Assembly: GCA_028099475.1 (NCBI GenBank)
Contig: JAOHHF010000008.1
Coordinates: forward strand, 1-35,272
DNA: 35,272 nt
Reading direction: 5' to 3'
Origin: Candidatus Pelagibacter sp.
GTDB taxonomy: Bacteria > Pseudomonadota > Alphaproteobacteria > Pelagibacterales > Pelagibacteraceae
Both the position numbers and the translations under genes were made by a program. The notes under the pieces were generated by a model. That model was not told where the DNA came from and ran no database searches. It saw only the letters and a program-made list of their open reading frames with translations. This document shows, piece by piece, positions 1 through 9,084 of the stretch; within the stretch, counting starts at the first letter, position 1; each line of letters opens with the position of its first letter.

Positions 1-42
1 ATACTATTATAAGAGTGTCAGATTAATTGATAATTTTTAGAT

Positions 43-1416
43 CTATAAAAAATAAGCACCAACACCCAAAAATGACACGAAACCTATAACGTCAGTAATT
101 GTTGTGACAAATACACTCGAGGCAATTGCTGGATCTATATTCATTTTTTTTAAAGTAACTGGAACCAAAATACCAAAAAGTCCTGCAATAATCATTGTTA
201 GAACCATTGAAATAGAAATTATAATTGAAAGTGTACTATCTTGAAACCAAATTTGAACAATGAAAGCGCTTATAATGGCAAAAATAATTCCATTTAATAT
301 TCCTATAGAAAATTCTTTAATAACATTTGATGTAAAATTATTTTCTGTCAAATCGTTAGTTGCTATTGTCCGAACTGTAACAGCTAAAGTTTGCATTCCA
401 GCATTACCACCCATCGATGCAACTATAGGCATCAAGAATGCTAACACTACCATTTGCTCAATCGTTGCACCAAATAAACTAATGCACCATGTGGCTAAAA
501 ATGCTGTAAATAAATTTAATAAAAGCCAGTTAAATCTTCTTTTAGTTTTGGTAATTACACCATCGGTAATTTCCTCATCACCTACCCCAGCTAATCTCAA
601 CGCATCTTCCTCAGCTTCTTCTTGTAATACTGTTAAAACATCATCACTCATAATCATTCCAACTAGCTTATTATTTTTATCTACAACTGCAGCTGAATTT
701 AAATTATAATTTTCAAATAAGTTGGCCACTTCCTCCTTGTCCATATCAACAGGTATTAGTAATTGAGACTCAGACATAATAGAGAGCATTTTTGTGTCTC
801 TTGAAGTAGTTAATACACGAGAAGAAGGTACAGTCCCTATGGGTTTAAATTCTTCATTAATAATGAATATTTCTAAAAATTCCTCAGGAAGATCTTTATT
901 TTCCCTTAAATAATCTATTGTTTGACCTACAGACCAATTACTAGGTATAGCAGTAAATTCACGCTGCATTATTCTTGCAGCGGTATCCTCTGGATAACTT
1001 AGACTTTCTAATAATGCAAAACGATCTTTTGGTGGTAAAGAGCTAAGAATATTATTTTTCTCATCTTCTGGTACATTCTCTAAAATTGATATTGCATCGT
1101 CCGACTCAAGATTGCTTAAAATAGATACTATTGAGTCTGATGAAAGATAGGTAATAATTTCTGTTTGAATAGACTCGTTAAGTTCAACGAAAACTTCAGG
1201 ATCAATTTTAAAATTATTAAGTTTTATTAAACTTTCTCTGTCAGATTGATTTAAGTGTTCAATAATGTCTGCGGCATCGGCTGGGTGCATTTCTTTAAAA
1301 GAATCAGTAATAAAAAGAGCATCATTGTTGGCAATTTTAGATGTTACTACTTTTATATATTCTTTATTAAATTCGAAATTAACTTTTTTATCTTTTATTT
1401 TTTTTACTAAAGACAT
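43..1416 (-). CDS. mgtE: MgtE-family magnesium transporter
   Basis: A 457-residue inner-membrane Mg2+ channel/transporter. The order is an acidic helical MgtE_N domain (about residues 30-135), two CBS domains (about 136-265), a connecting helix, and a C-terminal block of about five membrane helices from residue 290. The family signature GGNAGMQ is at about 336-342. An Asp in 'NIDPAIASS' (about 428) matches the pore Asp that sets Mg2+ selectivity in the family. The length is normal for MgtE. In the family the N and CBS domains sense cytosolic Mg2+ and close the pore. The start is the first ATG of the frame, and the gene diverges from lipB across 60 bases. The 42 bases beyond its stop, to the window edge, hold nothing I can identify. 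Confidence 0.95.
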   Translation of the reverse strand: MSLVKKIKDKKVNFEFNKEYIKVVTSKIANNDALFITDSFKEMHPADAADIIEHLNQSDRESLIKLNNFKIDPEVFVELNESIQTEIITYLSSDSIVSILSNLESDDAISILENVPEDEKNNILSSLPPKDRFALLESLSYPEDTAARIMQREFTAIPSNWSVGQTIDYLRENKDLPEEFLEIFIINEEFKPIGTVPSSRVLTTSRDTKMLSIMSESQLLIPVDMDKEEVANLFENYNLNSAAVVDKNNKLVGMIMSDDVLTVLQEEAEEDALRLAGVGDEEITDGVITKTKRRFNWLLLNLFTAFLATWCISLFGATIEQMVVLAFLMPIVASMGGNAGMQTLAVTVRTIATNDLTENNFTSNVIKEFSIGILNGIIFAIISAFIVQIWFQDSTLSIIISISMVLTMIIAGLFGILVPVTLKKMNIDPAIASSVFVTTITDVIGFVSFLGVGAYFL

Positions 1417-1476
1417 AAATCTACCTATAATTTAGATTGGACTATTAATAGATAATTAAGATAATACAATTTATAA
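1417..1476. promoter_or_regulatory. Divergent mgtE/lipB spacer with palindrome
   Basis: This 60-base AT-rich spacer must carry start signals for both mgtE and lipB. It contains a perfect 10-base palindrome, CTATTAATAG (1442-1451). For lipB, TTGGAC (1437-1442) is followed 19 bases later by TAATAC (1462-1467), which would start transcription almost at the lipB ATG. For mgtE only weak boxes such as TATAGG are seen. No Shine-Dalgarno stands before lipB. The promoter assignments are tentative. Confidence 0.35.
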
Positions 1477-2094
1477 ATGAATATAGAGATCAAAAAGTCA
1501 ATAAAACCAATAAATTATTTTGATGCTATAAATTTATTGGAGGAAAGATTAGAAGATTTGTATAATGACAAAAATAAAGAACTTATCTGGAAATTGGAGC
1601 ATAATGAAATATTTACAGCAGGCACAAGTTATAAAGAAAGTGAGATTTTAGATAATTCTATAAATTTAATAAAAACAAATCGTGGTGGTAAGATTACATG
1701 TCACGCACCTGGTCAACTAATCTGTTACTTTGTTTTAGATTTGAGAAATAAAAAAGATATTAGAAAATTTATCACTTGTATTGAAAAAACTATTATTGGA
1801 ACTCTGAAACATTATGGAATAGATACTTTTTCAGATAAAAATAATGTTGGTATTTGGCATAAAAGAAACAACATAACAAATAAAGTTGCTGCAATTGGAG
1901 TAAGAGTCAAAAAATGGATCGCCTATCATGGTTTTTCGATAAATATAAATAATAATCTCGATCAGTATAAAAAAATTATTCCCTGTGGGATAAGAGATAA
2001 AGGTGTCACCAATTTGATTAATATCGCAAATAATGATTATTCAAACCTAGACAACTTATTAATAGAAAAATTTATTTCAAACCTGAAAACCTAA
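1477..2094 (+). CDS. lipB: Lipoyl(octanoyl) transferase LipB
   Basis: A 205-residue cytosolic enzyme that moves octanoyl from octanoyl-ACP to the lipoyl domains of 2-oxoacid dehydrogenases and the glycine cleavage H protein. This is the first step of protein lipoylation, before LipA. Visible family motifs are RGGK (69-72), HAPGQ (76-80), the conserved Lys in '[10 protein letters not shown]' (136) and the acyl-carrying Cys in '[14 protein letters not shown]' (170). The length is normal. The ATG follows 'TTATAA' with no Shine-Dalgarno. The 3' end runs 23 bases into the convergent pseudouridine synthase gene. Codon use looks like that of the neighbours. Confidence 0.95.
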   Translation: MNIEIKKSIKPINYFDAINLLEERLEDLYNDKNKELIWKLEHNEIFTAGTSYKESEILDNSINLIKTNRGGKITCHAPGQLICYFVLDLRNKKDIRKFITCIEKTIIGTLKHYGIDTFSDKNNVGIWHKRNNITNKVAAIGVRVKKWIAYHGFSININNNLDQYKKIIPCGIRDKGVTNLINIANNDYSNLDNLLIEKFISNLKT

Positions 2095-2989
2095 GTCTTT
2101 TTGTTTTTAATAATCTTCTAAAATAATCTGGTAACAAAGCTATGTAAGTGTGTTTAACATCATTAATAATAAATTTAATCTGGTATGAATGAAGCATTAA
2201 ATTTTTATTTAAACCTCTGGCAGAGTTAGACAATTTATATTTGATATCTCCAAATATAGGCTGTCCTAATGCATACAATTGTTTTCTAAGTTGATGTTTA
2301 CGACCTGTAATAGGTTTTAATTCAACTAAACTTGCTTCTGAGTTTTTATCTAAAACTTTATAAATTGTTTTAGCTTTTTCTATAATTTTTTTTTCTCCAT
2401 CAAATCTAACAAGATCATTGTTCCATTCTCCAGAGTCTTTATCTAACTCTCCATGACAAATAGCTAGATATGTTTTATGAACTTTTCGTAATCTGAATAA
2501 AGATGTTAAGAGTTGTGCAGATTCTCTTGTTTTTGCCATTATAAATACGCCTGATGTATCTTTGTCCAATCTATGTACTGAATAGGGTTTTGTACCTTGA
2601 AAGATTTCACTTTTGGCAAAAATATCTACTAAATTCTTTTTTGACTTGGTTCCACCTTGTACAGAAATTCCTGAACTTTTATTTAATACTATAAAATTTT
2701 CATTGTTATCTATGATTTGATCCTCATTAGATTTTATAATTTCTTTAGATGGTTCGAATTTAATTTTTTTCTGAAGTATACTTTCTTTAAATTCTAAATT
2801 AAAAAAATCGATAATATCGTTAGTTTTAACTTTAGTTGAACTTTTAATTTTTTTTTTATTTATTTTAATTTTGCCAGATCTTAAATATTTTTCGATTAAT
2901 CCTTGCGGAATTTTTCCAATTTTAAGTCTTGTCCAACGATCTATACGCATATCATTACACGTTGAATCAACGGTATATGATTTTTTCAT
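2072..2989 (-). CDS. rluC: 23S rRNA pseudouridine synthase, RluC-like
   Basis: A 305-residue RluA-family pseudouridine synthase. An S4-type RNA-binding domain lies at about 13-60 and the catalytic domain at about 95-290. The active-site motif HRLDKDTSG has the nucleophilic Asp at 142. The downstream family motif '[13 protein letters not shown]' is also present. The architecture (S4 plus RluA fold) and length fit RluC, which modifies three uridines of 23S rRNA, but RluD or another RluA paralogue cannot be excluded from sequence alone. It is the last gene of the large minus-strand block, 12 bases after rplQ, so it is probably co-transcribed with ribosomal genes. Its end overlaps the end of lipB. 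Confidence 0.85.
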   Translation of the reverse strand: MKKSYTVDSTCNDMRIDRWTRLKIGKIPQGLIEKYLRSGKIKINKKKIKSSTKVKTNDIIDFFNLEFKESILQKKIKFEPSKEIIKSNEDQIIDNNENFIVLNKSSGISVQGGTKSKKNLVDIFAKSEIFQGTKPYSVHRLDKDTSGVFIMAKTRESAQLLTSLFRLRKVHKTYLAICHGELDKDSGEWNNDLVRFDGEKKIIEKAKTIYKVLDKNSEASLVELKPITGRKHQLRKQLYALGQPIFGDIKYKLSNSARGLNKNLMLHSYQIKFIINDVKHTYIALLPDYFRRLLKTKRLRFSGLK

Positions 2990-3001
2990 ACTTTAAAAAA
3001 T

Positions 3002-3445
3002 TTATGCTGTAGCTAGTTTTTTTTCTTCAGCTTTGGGAGTTTCTTTATTTATATCTTTTTTTGGCTTATCAATTCTTCTAGCCTCAACATCTCTATCCAC
3101 AAATTCAATAATTGCCATTGGTGCATTATCACCATATCTAAATCCAGCTTTTATAATTCTAGTATACCCACCATTTCTTTTTTCATATCTTTTTGAAAGA
3201 GTTTTTTTTACTTTGTTGGCAGATTTAATATCTTGAAGCTGAGAAACTAACATTTTTGTAGTTTGTAATGTTTCTTTCTTACCTAAAGTAATAATTTTAT
3301 CAGCTTGAGGTTTTAAAAATTTAGCTTTTGGCAAAGTAGTTTTAATTTGCTCATATTTAATTAAAGAATTTAACATATTTTTTAAAAGAGCTTTTCTATG
3401 TTCAGAAGTTCTATTTAACTTCTTATTTGCCATTCCATGTCTCAT
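3002..3445 (-). CDS. rplQ: 50S ribosomal protein L17
   Basis: The 147-residue large-subunit protein L17, near the exit-tunnel side of the ribosome. The N-terminus [12 protein letters not shown] is the standard L17 start, and the central 'GGYTRIIKAGFRYGDNAPMA' region is diagnostic. After about residue 120 there is a charged Lys/Glu tail, longer than the 127-residue E. coli protein but common in alphaproteobacteria. Its ATG shares one base with the rpoA stop (TAATG), so translational coupling to rpoA is likely. The rpoA-rplQ order is the conserved end of the alpha cluster. Confidence 0.98.
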   Translation of the reverse strand: MRHGMANKKLNRTSEHRKALLKNMLNSLIKYEQIKTTLPKAKFLKPQADKIITLGKKETLQTTKMLVSQLQDIKSANKVKKTLSKRYEKRNGGYTRIIKAGFRYGDNAPMAIIEFVDRDVEARRIDKPKKDINKETPKAEEKKLATA

Positions 3446-4473
3446 TAGATGGCTTCCTCTAACTTTTTAGACATTTCTGCAATATTATCAGGTGGCCAAT
3501 TAGGAATTTCCATTCCTAGATACAATGACATACCAGTTAAAACTTCTTTAATTTCATTTAGTGATTTTCTTCCAAAATTTGGTGTTCGAAGCATTTCACC
3601 TTCAGATTTTTGAACTAAATCACCAATATAGATAATGTTATCATTTTTAAGACAATTCATAGATCTTACTGAAAGCTCTAACTCATCAACTTTTCTCAAC
3701 AAGTTTTTATTAAACTCAGGTTCTGTAGAAACTTCTTTTACAGGAGCTTCAACCGGTTCATCAAAATTAACAAACATTTTAAGTTGATCTTGGAAAATTC
3801 TTGCTGAATAAGCTACAGCGTCTTCTGCTGAAATTGATCCATTTGTTTCTACTTCCATAGTAAGTTTATCATAGTCCAATGCTTTACCTTCTCTAGCAGT
3901 ACTTATAGAATAAGAAACTTTTTTTACCGGACTGTATAGTGAATCTATTGCTATTAGACCTAATGGTGGTTCCTCTGGTTTATTTAAATCTGCTGGAACA
4001 TAACCTTTCCCAGTACTAACATTCATTTCCATATGAAAATTTGTATTTTCATCTAGGTTGCAAATCACTAAATCAGGATTAAGAATTTCTACATCAGTAA
4101 CTTGAGCTATATCAGATGCTTTAATTTCACCAGGTCCTTTCGCATCTAATATAAGTTTTTTTGTACCTTCTGAATTAGATTTTAATGCTAATGATTTTAC
4201 ATTCAGAACTATATCAGTAACATCTTCTCTAACACCTTTTATAGATGTAAATTCATGTAAAACGCCATCAATTTGTATAGAGGTTACTGCTGCACCTCTT
4301 ATTGATGAAAGTAGAATTCTTCTTAAAGAATTACCCAGCGTTAATCCATAACCTTTTTCTAAAGGTTCAGCTATAATTTTAGCGTGTGTTAGGTCATCAC
4401 TTATTTGTACATCTAATTTTGATGGTTTAATTAATGATTTCCAATTTTTTACATTAACATTTTCAACTTCCAT
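3445..4473 (-). CDS. rpoA: RNA polymerase alpha subunit
   Basis: The 342-residue alpha subunit, two copies of which scaffold the RNA polymerase core. The N-terminal assembly domain (about 20-245) contains '[17 protein letters not shown]', the region that contacts beta and beta'. A linker leads to the C-terminal domain (about 260-330) with '[18 protein letters not shown]', the helix-hairpin-helix part that binds UP elements and activators. The length is close to the alphaproteobacterial norm. Its ATG overlaps the rpsK stop by one base, and its stop overlaps the rplQ ATG. The gene is downstream of the candidate rpsM promoter. Confidence 0.98.
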   Translation of the reverse strand: MEVENVNVKNWKSLIKPSKLDVQISDDLTHAKIIAEPLEKGYGLTLGNSLRRILLSSIRGAAVTSIQIDGVLHEFTSIKGVREDVTDIVLNVKSLALKSNSEGTKKLILDAKGPGEIKASDIAQVTDVEILNPDLVICNLDENTNFHMEMNVSTGKGYVPADLNKPEEPPLGLIAIDSLYSPVKKVSYSISTAREGKALDYDKLTMEVETNGSISAEDAVAYSARIFQDQLKMFVNFDEPVEAPVKEVSTEPEFNKNLLRKVDELELSVRSMNCLKNDNIIYIGDLVQKSEGEMLRTPNFGRKSLNEIKEVLTGMSLYLGMEIPNWPPDNIAEMSKKLEEAI

Positions 4474-4922
4474 TAAACTCTCCTTTTCTTTGGTGGTCTA
4501 GTTCCATTATGAGGCATGGGTGTAGTATCTTTAATTGATAAGATTTTAAAACCTCTAGCTTGTAATGCTCTTAAGGCTGTTTCACGACCTGAGCCTGGTC
4601 CCTTAACTTCAACAGACAAAGTTTTCATTCCATATTCTAGCGCTTTAGAGGCTGCTGCATCTGCTGCTATTTGTGCTGCATATGGTGTTGACTTTCTTGA
4701 TCCTTTAAAACCTTTTTGTCCAGCTGATGACCATGAAATTACATTTCCATTGGTATCTGCTATAGAAATCATTGTATTGTTAAATGTTGATTGAACATAA
4801 GCAATTCCATTTAAAATATTTTTCTTAATTTTTTTCTTTTTTGAATAAGAACTTTTATTACTTTTTTTTGAAGATTTTTCTACTTTCTGATCTTTATTTT
4901 CAACTTTATCGACTTTAGCCAT
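4473..4922 (-). CDS. rpsK: 30S ribosomal protein S11 with Lys-rich N-terminal extension
   Basis: The 149-residue small-subunit platform protein S11. The conserved fold begins near residue 34 ('[16 protein letters not shown]') and runs to the canonical end '[15 protein letters not shown]'. About 25 residues before the core are almost all Lys, Ser, Asn, Glu and Asp, and this region is longer than in E. coli S11 (129 residues). An internal start that would remove the extension is not supported, since the only ATG in this part of the frame is the annotated one. That ATG lies two bases after the rpsM stop (TAATTATG). The extension may contact rRNA or be disordered. Confidence 0.97.
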   Translation of the reverse strand: MAKVDKVENKDQKVEKSSKKSNKSSYSKKKKIKKNILNGIAYVQSTFNNTMISIADTNGNVISWSSAGQKGFKGSRKSTPYAAQIAADAAASKALEYGMKTLSVEVKGPGSGRETALRALQARGFKILSIKDTTPMPHNGTRPPKKRRV

Positions 4923-4924
4923 AA

Positions 4925-5308
4925 TTATTTCTTAGTTGGAGTTAATTTTTTTCCAGCAATTGCAATTGCTTTTCCTTTTCTAGTTCTTGCATTGCATCTT
5001 GTTCTTTGTCCTCTCACAGGTAATTTTTTTCTGTGTCTTGTTCCTCTATAGCAAGCTAGATCAATTAATCTTTTAATTGTTAAAGAGTAATCTCTTCTTA
5101 GATCACCTTCTACTTTAAAATTAGCATCAATAAATTCTCTTATCTTTAAAATCTCATCATCAGTTAATTCATTTATTCTTTTTGCTCTTGGAATTTCTAG
5201 TGAAGTACAAATTTGATTAGAAAATTTATCACCAATCCCATAAATGTAAGTAAGACCTATGTGGACAAGTTTATTTTGTGGAATATTGATACCTGCGATA
5301 CGAGCCAT
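4925..5308 (-). CDS. rpsM: 30S ribosomal protein S13
   Basis: The 127-residue small-subunit head protein S13, which contacts the P-site tRNA and bridges to the large subunit. The start [13 protein letters not shown] and the C-terminal motif '[16 protein letters not shown]' are canonical. It is the first gene of the alpha cluster and has the only sizeable spacer in this part of the block. That spacer has a good sigma-70 type promoter ending about 20 bases before the ATG. The predicted leader is short and has no Shine-Dalgarno. No rpmJ (L36) gene lies between adk/secY and rpsM, where many bacteria carry it. Confidence 0.98.
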   Translation of the reverse strand: MARIAGINIPQNKLVHIGLTYIYGIGDKFSNQICTSLEIPRAKRINELTDDEILKIREFIDANFKVEGDLRRDYSLTIKRLIDLACYRGTRHRKKLPVRGQRTRCNARTRKGKAIAIAGKKLTPTKK

Positions 5309-5332
5309 AGTTTTTGTGATAAATTTGTGCCT

Positions 5333-5360
5333 TTTATATAATAAGATTACCTAAAGTCAA
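5333..5360 (-). promoter_or_regulatory. Candidate sigma-70 promoter for rpsM-rpsK-rpoA-rplQ
   Basis: Reading the minus strand, TTGACT (5360-5355) is followed by a 16-base spacer and TATAAA (5338-5333), within the run TATATAAAAG. The -35 box begins five bases after the adk stop codon, so the whole element sits in the 56-base adk/rpsM spacer. The predicted start is about 18 bases before the rpsM ATG. The same -10 run with the same spacer length precedes tRNA-Tyr. Confidence 0.6.
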
Positions 5361-5364
5361 TGTC

Positions 5365-5928
5365 TTAAACATCGATAAAAGCCTCAATTTCCTTCGTTAT
5401 TTGATTGATTTCTTGTGTTCCATTTATCTCATGGAAGTTTGGATTCCTAGCGTAATAATCTAACACAGGTTTTGTAGTTTCCATATAAGTGTCATATCTC
5501 ATAAGAATAGTATCTGTATTATCATCAGATCTATTTTCTAATATTTTTCTTTTTTCAATTCTTTCTATAATTGTTTCTTTGTTTACATTTAGGAAGAAAA
5601 TATGATCAATTTTTTGATTTAATTTATCTAACAATAAATCTAAATATTTTGCCTGACTTAGCGATCTTGGATATCCATCAAATATTAATTTATCTTTATT
5701 CTGTGGATCATCTATTAGTTTTTTAATCAATGCGTTAACAATTTCATCACTAACAAATTTACCTTCATTCATATTATTTGTTATTTGTTGACCAATATCT
5801 GATTTTTTTTTAATCTCTTCTCTTAGTATATCGCCAGTAGAAACTTGAAAATTGTTTAGTTTATGAACTAAATACTTTGATTGAGTGCCTTTACCTGCGC
5901 CTGGGGGCCCAAATAAAATAATATTCAC
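5365..5928 (-). CDS. adk: Adenylate kinase
   Basis: A 187-residue cytosolic enzyme interconverting ATP + AMP and 2 ADP. The P-loop GPPGAGKGT is at 7-15, followed by 'STGDILREE' in the AMP-binding segment and 'FDGYPRSLSQA' for the core. It is shorter than the 214-residue E. coli enzyme because the LID domain is of the short type without zinc cysteines. The start codon is GTG, directly abutting the secY stop (TAAGTG, no spacer). This start is fixed by the P-loop position. The secY-adk-rpsM order is conserved in many bacteria. Confidence 0.97.
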   Translation of the reverse strand: MNIILFGPPGAGKGTQSKYLVHKLNNFQVSTGDILREEIKKKSDIGQQITNNMNEGKFVSDEIVNALIKKLIDDPQNKDKLIFDGYPRSLSQAKYLDLLLDKLNQKIDHIFFLNVNKETIIERIEKRKILENRSDDNTDTILMRYDTYMETTKPVLDYYARNPNFHEINGTQEINQITKEIEAFIDV

Positions 5929-7209
5929 TTACTTACCAAATTTTGTTTTCTTGATTAATTGCTCATATTGAGAACTCATTAATCTTGTTTGAATTTGTGT
6001 CACTGTATCAATAGCAACAACCACGACAATTAGAATTGAAGTACCACCTAAATAAAAAGGAATAGGATACTTCGCTATTAAAAACTCTGGCATTAAACAA
6101 ACTAATGTTAAATATAAAGCACCAATAGTAGTTAATTTAGTCAAAATATTTTCAATATATAAAGCTGTGCTTTCGCCAGGTCTAATTCCTGGAACAAACC
6201 CACCATATTTTCTAAGATTGTCTGCAGTCTCTGTTGGGTTGAAAGTAATAGAAGTGTAAAAAAATGTAAAAAATATTATTCCTGATGCATATAACAACAT
6301 ATAGAGAGGTTGGCCTTGTGTAAAATAAGAGCTTATATTTAAAAATGTTTCATTGTTTGAAAAAGAAAAATTTGAAAATGTTACAGGTAATAATAAAAGA
6401 GCTGATGCAAAAATCGCTGGAATAACACCTGCTTGGTTAATCTTTAATGGTAAATGAGATGACTCTCCACCATACATCTTATTACCCATTTGTCTTTTAG
6501 GATAATTAATCAATATTTTTCTTAATGCTCTTTCCATAAAAACAATAAACAAAATAGTACCTACTAATAAAACAAAAATAGCTAAGATCATAAATGTTGA
6601 AACAGCACCTGTTCTTCCAAGTTCAAATGTTGTAACTAAAGCTCTTGGTATCTCAGCAACAATACCTGCAAATATTATTAGAGATATTCCATTACCGATA
6701 CCTCTTTGAGTAATTTGCTCACCTAACCACATTAGAAACATTGTGCCAGCTACGATAGTGGTAACTGTAGTTATTTTAAAAAAAACACCTGGATTAATTA
6801 CCAAATTTGCAGATGACTCTAATCCAACTGACAAACCATAACCTTGTACTGTAGCTAATAAAACTGTACCATATCTTGTAATTTGTGTAATTTTAGCTCT
6901 TCCAGTTTCTCCTTGGGCTTTTAAATTTTTAAAATAATCAGAAACGCCTGTTAAGAGCTGCACTATAATTGATGAAGAAATGTATGGCATTATACCTAAA
7001 GCAAATATGGCCATTCTACTAACAGCACCACCAGCAAAAACGTTAAACATTCCAAGTAAACCTTTTTGATTACCATCCATCATTATCTTAAGTTGTTCTG
7101 GATCTATGCCTGGCAATGGTACAAATGTACCAAATCTATAAACAGCTAGAATAAAAATAGTAAATAATATTCTATTTCTAAGATCGTTTGATGATGACGA
7201 AGCACTCAT
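5929..7209 (-). CDS. secY: Protein translocase subunit SecY
   Basis: The 426-residue channel of the Sec translocon in the inner membrane, with about ten hydrophobic helices. Typical landmarks are 'RFGTFVPLPGIDP' near residue 25-37, 'GIMPYISSSIIVQLL' in helix 2, 'ERALRKILINYPKRQMG' in the cytosolic loop, and 'NPTETADNLRKYGGFVPGIRPG' in the later loop that binds SecA or the ribosome. The length is normal. Its partner secE is in the same block at 29896-30087. No secG is present in the window. It lies between rplO and adk, the standard position. Confidence 0.98.
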   Translation of the reverse strand: MSASSSSNDLRNRILFTIFILAVYRFGTFVPLPGIDPEQLKIMMDGNQKGLLGMFNVFAGGAVSRMAIFALGIMPYISSSIIVQLLTGVSDYFKNLKAQGETGRAKITQITRYGTVLLATVQGYGLSVGLESSANLVINPGVFFKITTVTTIVAGTMFLMWLGEQITQRGIGNGISLIIFAGIVAEIPRALVTTFELGRTGAVSTFMILAIFVLLVGTILFIVFMERALRKILINYPKRQMGNKMYGGESSHLPLKINQAGVIPAIFASALLLLPVTFSNFSFSNNETFLNISSYFTQGQPLYMLLYASGIIFFTFFYTSITFNPTETADNLRKYGGFVPGIRPGESTALYIENILTKLTTIGALYLTLVCLMPEFLIAKYPIPFYLGGTSILIVVVVAIDTVTQIQTRLMSSQYEQLIKKTKFGK

Positions 7210-7218
7210 TGAAATTTA

Positions 7219-7671
7219 TTATTTCTTCAATTGAATAGATCCACTAATTTTCTCTAGTTTCTCTATTGCTGATTTAGATGCTAAATCTGCCTCTATGTTA
7301 ACTTTATCTTTAATCTCACCTGTTCCAAGTATCTTTAGTTTTTGAGAGTTTTTATTAATTAATTTAAGTTTTTTAAGCAATTCTATATTTATTATATCAC
7401 TAGGATTAATTGTTTTTTCATTAATAAAAGACTGAATTTTTTCTAGATTCATTATTGCTATGTTTGTTCTTGAGATTGGATTAAAACCTCTTTTTGGCAG
7501 TCTTCTATATAATGGCATTTGACCACCTTCAAAAGCTTTAATTGCTACACCAGATCTTGATTTTTGTCCTTTAACACCTCTTCCACAAGTTTTGCCTTTA
7601 CCAGAACCAATTCCTCTTCCAACTCTCATTTTAGATTTATTAATTTTATCTTTAGTATTTAAAGTTATCAT
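7219..7671 (-). CDS. rplO: 50S ribosomal protein L15
   Basis: The 150-residue large-subunit assembly protein L15. The Gly/Lys/Arg-rich N-terminal part 'RVGRGIGSGKGKTCGRG' (about 17-33) and 'GQMPLYRRLPKRGF' (about 51-64) are diagnostic. Its ATG overlaps the rpsE stop by one base, so there is no room for rpmD (L30), which normally lies between rpsE and rplO. Confidence 0.97.
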   Translation of the reverse strand: MITLNTKDKINKSKMRVGRGIGSGKGKTCGRGVKGQKSRSGVAIKAFEGGQMPLYRRLPKRGFNPISRTNIAIMNLEKIQSFINEKTINPSDIINIELLKKLKLINKNSQKLKILGTGEIKDKVNIEADLASKSAIEKLEKISGSIQLKK

Positions 7672-8186
7672 TATCCTCTTTTCTCAACTATCTCAGAAAT
7701 CTTTTTATTTCTAATTACTGAAATTTGTTTAGGTGAATTTTGTTTTGATAGTGCTTTCATAGTTGCTCTAATTACATTGTGTGCATTTGAAGTTCCCATT
7801 GATTTTGCAACTATATCTTTTATGCCTAATACTTCACAAACAGCTCTAACAGGTCCACCTGCTATGATACCAGTTCCTTTTGATGCAGCTCTTAGCACAA
7901 TTCTTCCTGATCCGTCTTTTGCTTTTACATCGTGGTGGATAGTTCTACCTTCTCTTAAAGGTATATGAATTAATTTTCTTCTAGCTACTTCATTGGCTTT
8001 TTTAATTGCATCAGGAACTTGTTTTGCTTTTGCATGAGCAATACCTATTTTACCTGCTTGATTTCCAACAACTACAAGTGCAGAAAAACCAAATCTACGA
8101 CCACCTTTTACTACTTTTGTAATACGGTTTATGTGTACTAATTTTTCTAAAATATCATCTGTTTTTTTGTCTTTAAAATTTTCCAT
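7671..8186 (-). CDS. rpsE: 30S ribosomal protein S5
   Basis: The 171-residue S5, which takes part in mRNA entry and decoding accuracy. The N-terminal dsRNA-binding-like domain carries 'VVKGGRRFGFSALVVVG' (about 25-41). The C-terminal domain has 'GTGIIAGGPVRAVCEVLGI' (about 104-122). The length matches the family. It is preceded by rplR with two bases between (TAATTATG) and joined to rplO by TAATG. Confidence 0.98.
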   Translation of the reverse strand: MENFKDKKTDDILEKLVHINRITKVVKGGRRFGFSALVVVGNQAGKIGIAHAKAKQVPDAIKKANEVARRKLIHIPLREGRTIHHDVKAKDGSGRIVLRAASKGTGIIAGGPVRAVCEVLGIKDIVAKSMGTSNAHNVIRATMKALSKQNSPKQISVIRNKKISEIVEKRG

Positions 8187-8188
8187 AA

Positions 8189-8545
8189 TTAAAATTCCAT
8201 TCCATTTTCACGTAAGGTTTCAGCAAATACTTTAACTCTACCATGATATCTATAAACACCTCTATCAAAGTAAATTTTTGTAATTTTCTTTTCTTGAGCT
8301 TTTTTTGCTAATTTCGCTGCAACTATTTTAGAAAGTTCAGTTTTATTTACTTTGTCTCCAGATTTAATATCTTTTTCAACAGACGATGCTGATAATAATG
8401 TAACTTTGTTAATATCATCAATTATTTGTGCAGAAATATTTTTTGATGATCTAGAAATACATAGTCTAAATCTATCTTTAGAAGCAACTTTTTTAACTTT
8501 ATTGCTTACTCTAAATCTTTTTCTAATGCTTGTATTTAGTTTCAT
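8189..8545 (-). CDS. rplR: 50S ribosomal protein L18
   Basis: The 118-residue 5S rRNA-binding protein L18. The basic N-terminus '[12 protein letters not shown]' and the C-terminal '[20 protein letters not shown]' (about 94-113) are canonical. Together with L5 (rplE, same block) it organises the central protuberance. Its ATG shares one base with the rplF stop. Confidence 0.97.
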   Translation of the reverse strand: MKLNTSIRKRFRVSNKVKKVASKDRFRLCISRSSKNISAQIIDDINKVTLLSASSVEKDIKSGDKVNKTELSKIVAAKLAKKAQEKKITKIYFDRGVYRYHGRVKVFAETLRENGMEF

Positions 8546-9084
8546 TATTTTTTCTTTCCTTCTTTTTTAAGAACATATTGTCCTTTTTCACGTATACCTT
8601 TACCTTTATAAGGTTCAATTTTTCTATATGTTTTAATTTTTGAAGCAACAGATCCAACTTGTTGTTTATCTGAGCCTGTTATCTTTAATGTCGTTTGTTT
8701 TTCAACTTCAATTTTAATACCATCAGGAATATCATAGTTTATATCATGACTATAACCAAGTTGAAGGTTTAGCTGCTTTCCTTTTAAGGCTGCTCTGTAA
8801 CCAACACCGACCAGTTCAAGGATTTTTTCATAGCCAGTGCTAGATCCAATAACTGCGTTATTAATTAAACTTCTATTCATTCCCCAAAGTCTTTTGGAAT
8901 TTTGATCTATTTTTTTTGGTTTAATTGAGATTTCTTTACCCTCTTTAATATCAAGATTGAACATTTCTAAATCAATGTCTAATGATTTTTTTCCTAAAGG
9001 ACCCTCAATGTTTATTATATTTCCAGCTAAAACAACTTTAACTTTTTCAGGGATTGAAATACTTATTTTACCAATTTTAGACAT
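8545..9084 (-). CDS. rplF: 50S ribosomal protein L6
   Basis: The 179-residue L6 at the factor-binding side of the large subunit. The two tandem L6 domains are visible, with '[20 protein letters not shown]' linking them (about 90-109). The C-terminal '[12 protein letters not shown]'-like segment reads '[20 protein letters not shown]' here. It lies between rpsH and rplR with a TAATG junction on each side. Confidence 0.98.
   Translation of the reverse strand: MSKIGKISISIPEKVKVVLAGNIINIEGPLGKKSLDIDLEMFNLDIKEGKEISIKPKKIDQNSKRLWGMNRSLINNAVIGSSTGYEKILELVGVGYRAALKGKQLNLQLGYSHDINYDIPDGIKIEVEKQTTLKITGSDKQQVGSVASKIKTYRKIEPYKGKGIREKGQYVLKKEGKKK

Noticed and set aside
260..709. 149-codon plus-strand open frame inside mgtE
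   Set aside because: It lies entirely antisense to the conserved MgtE membrane domain, has no family features, and reads as a shadow of the real gene.
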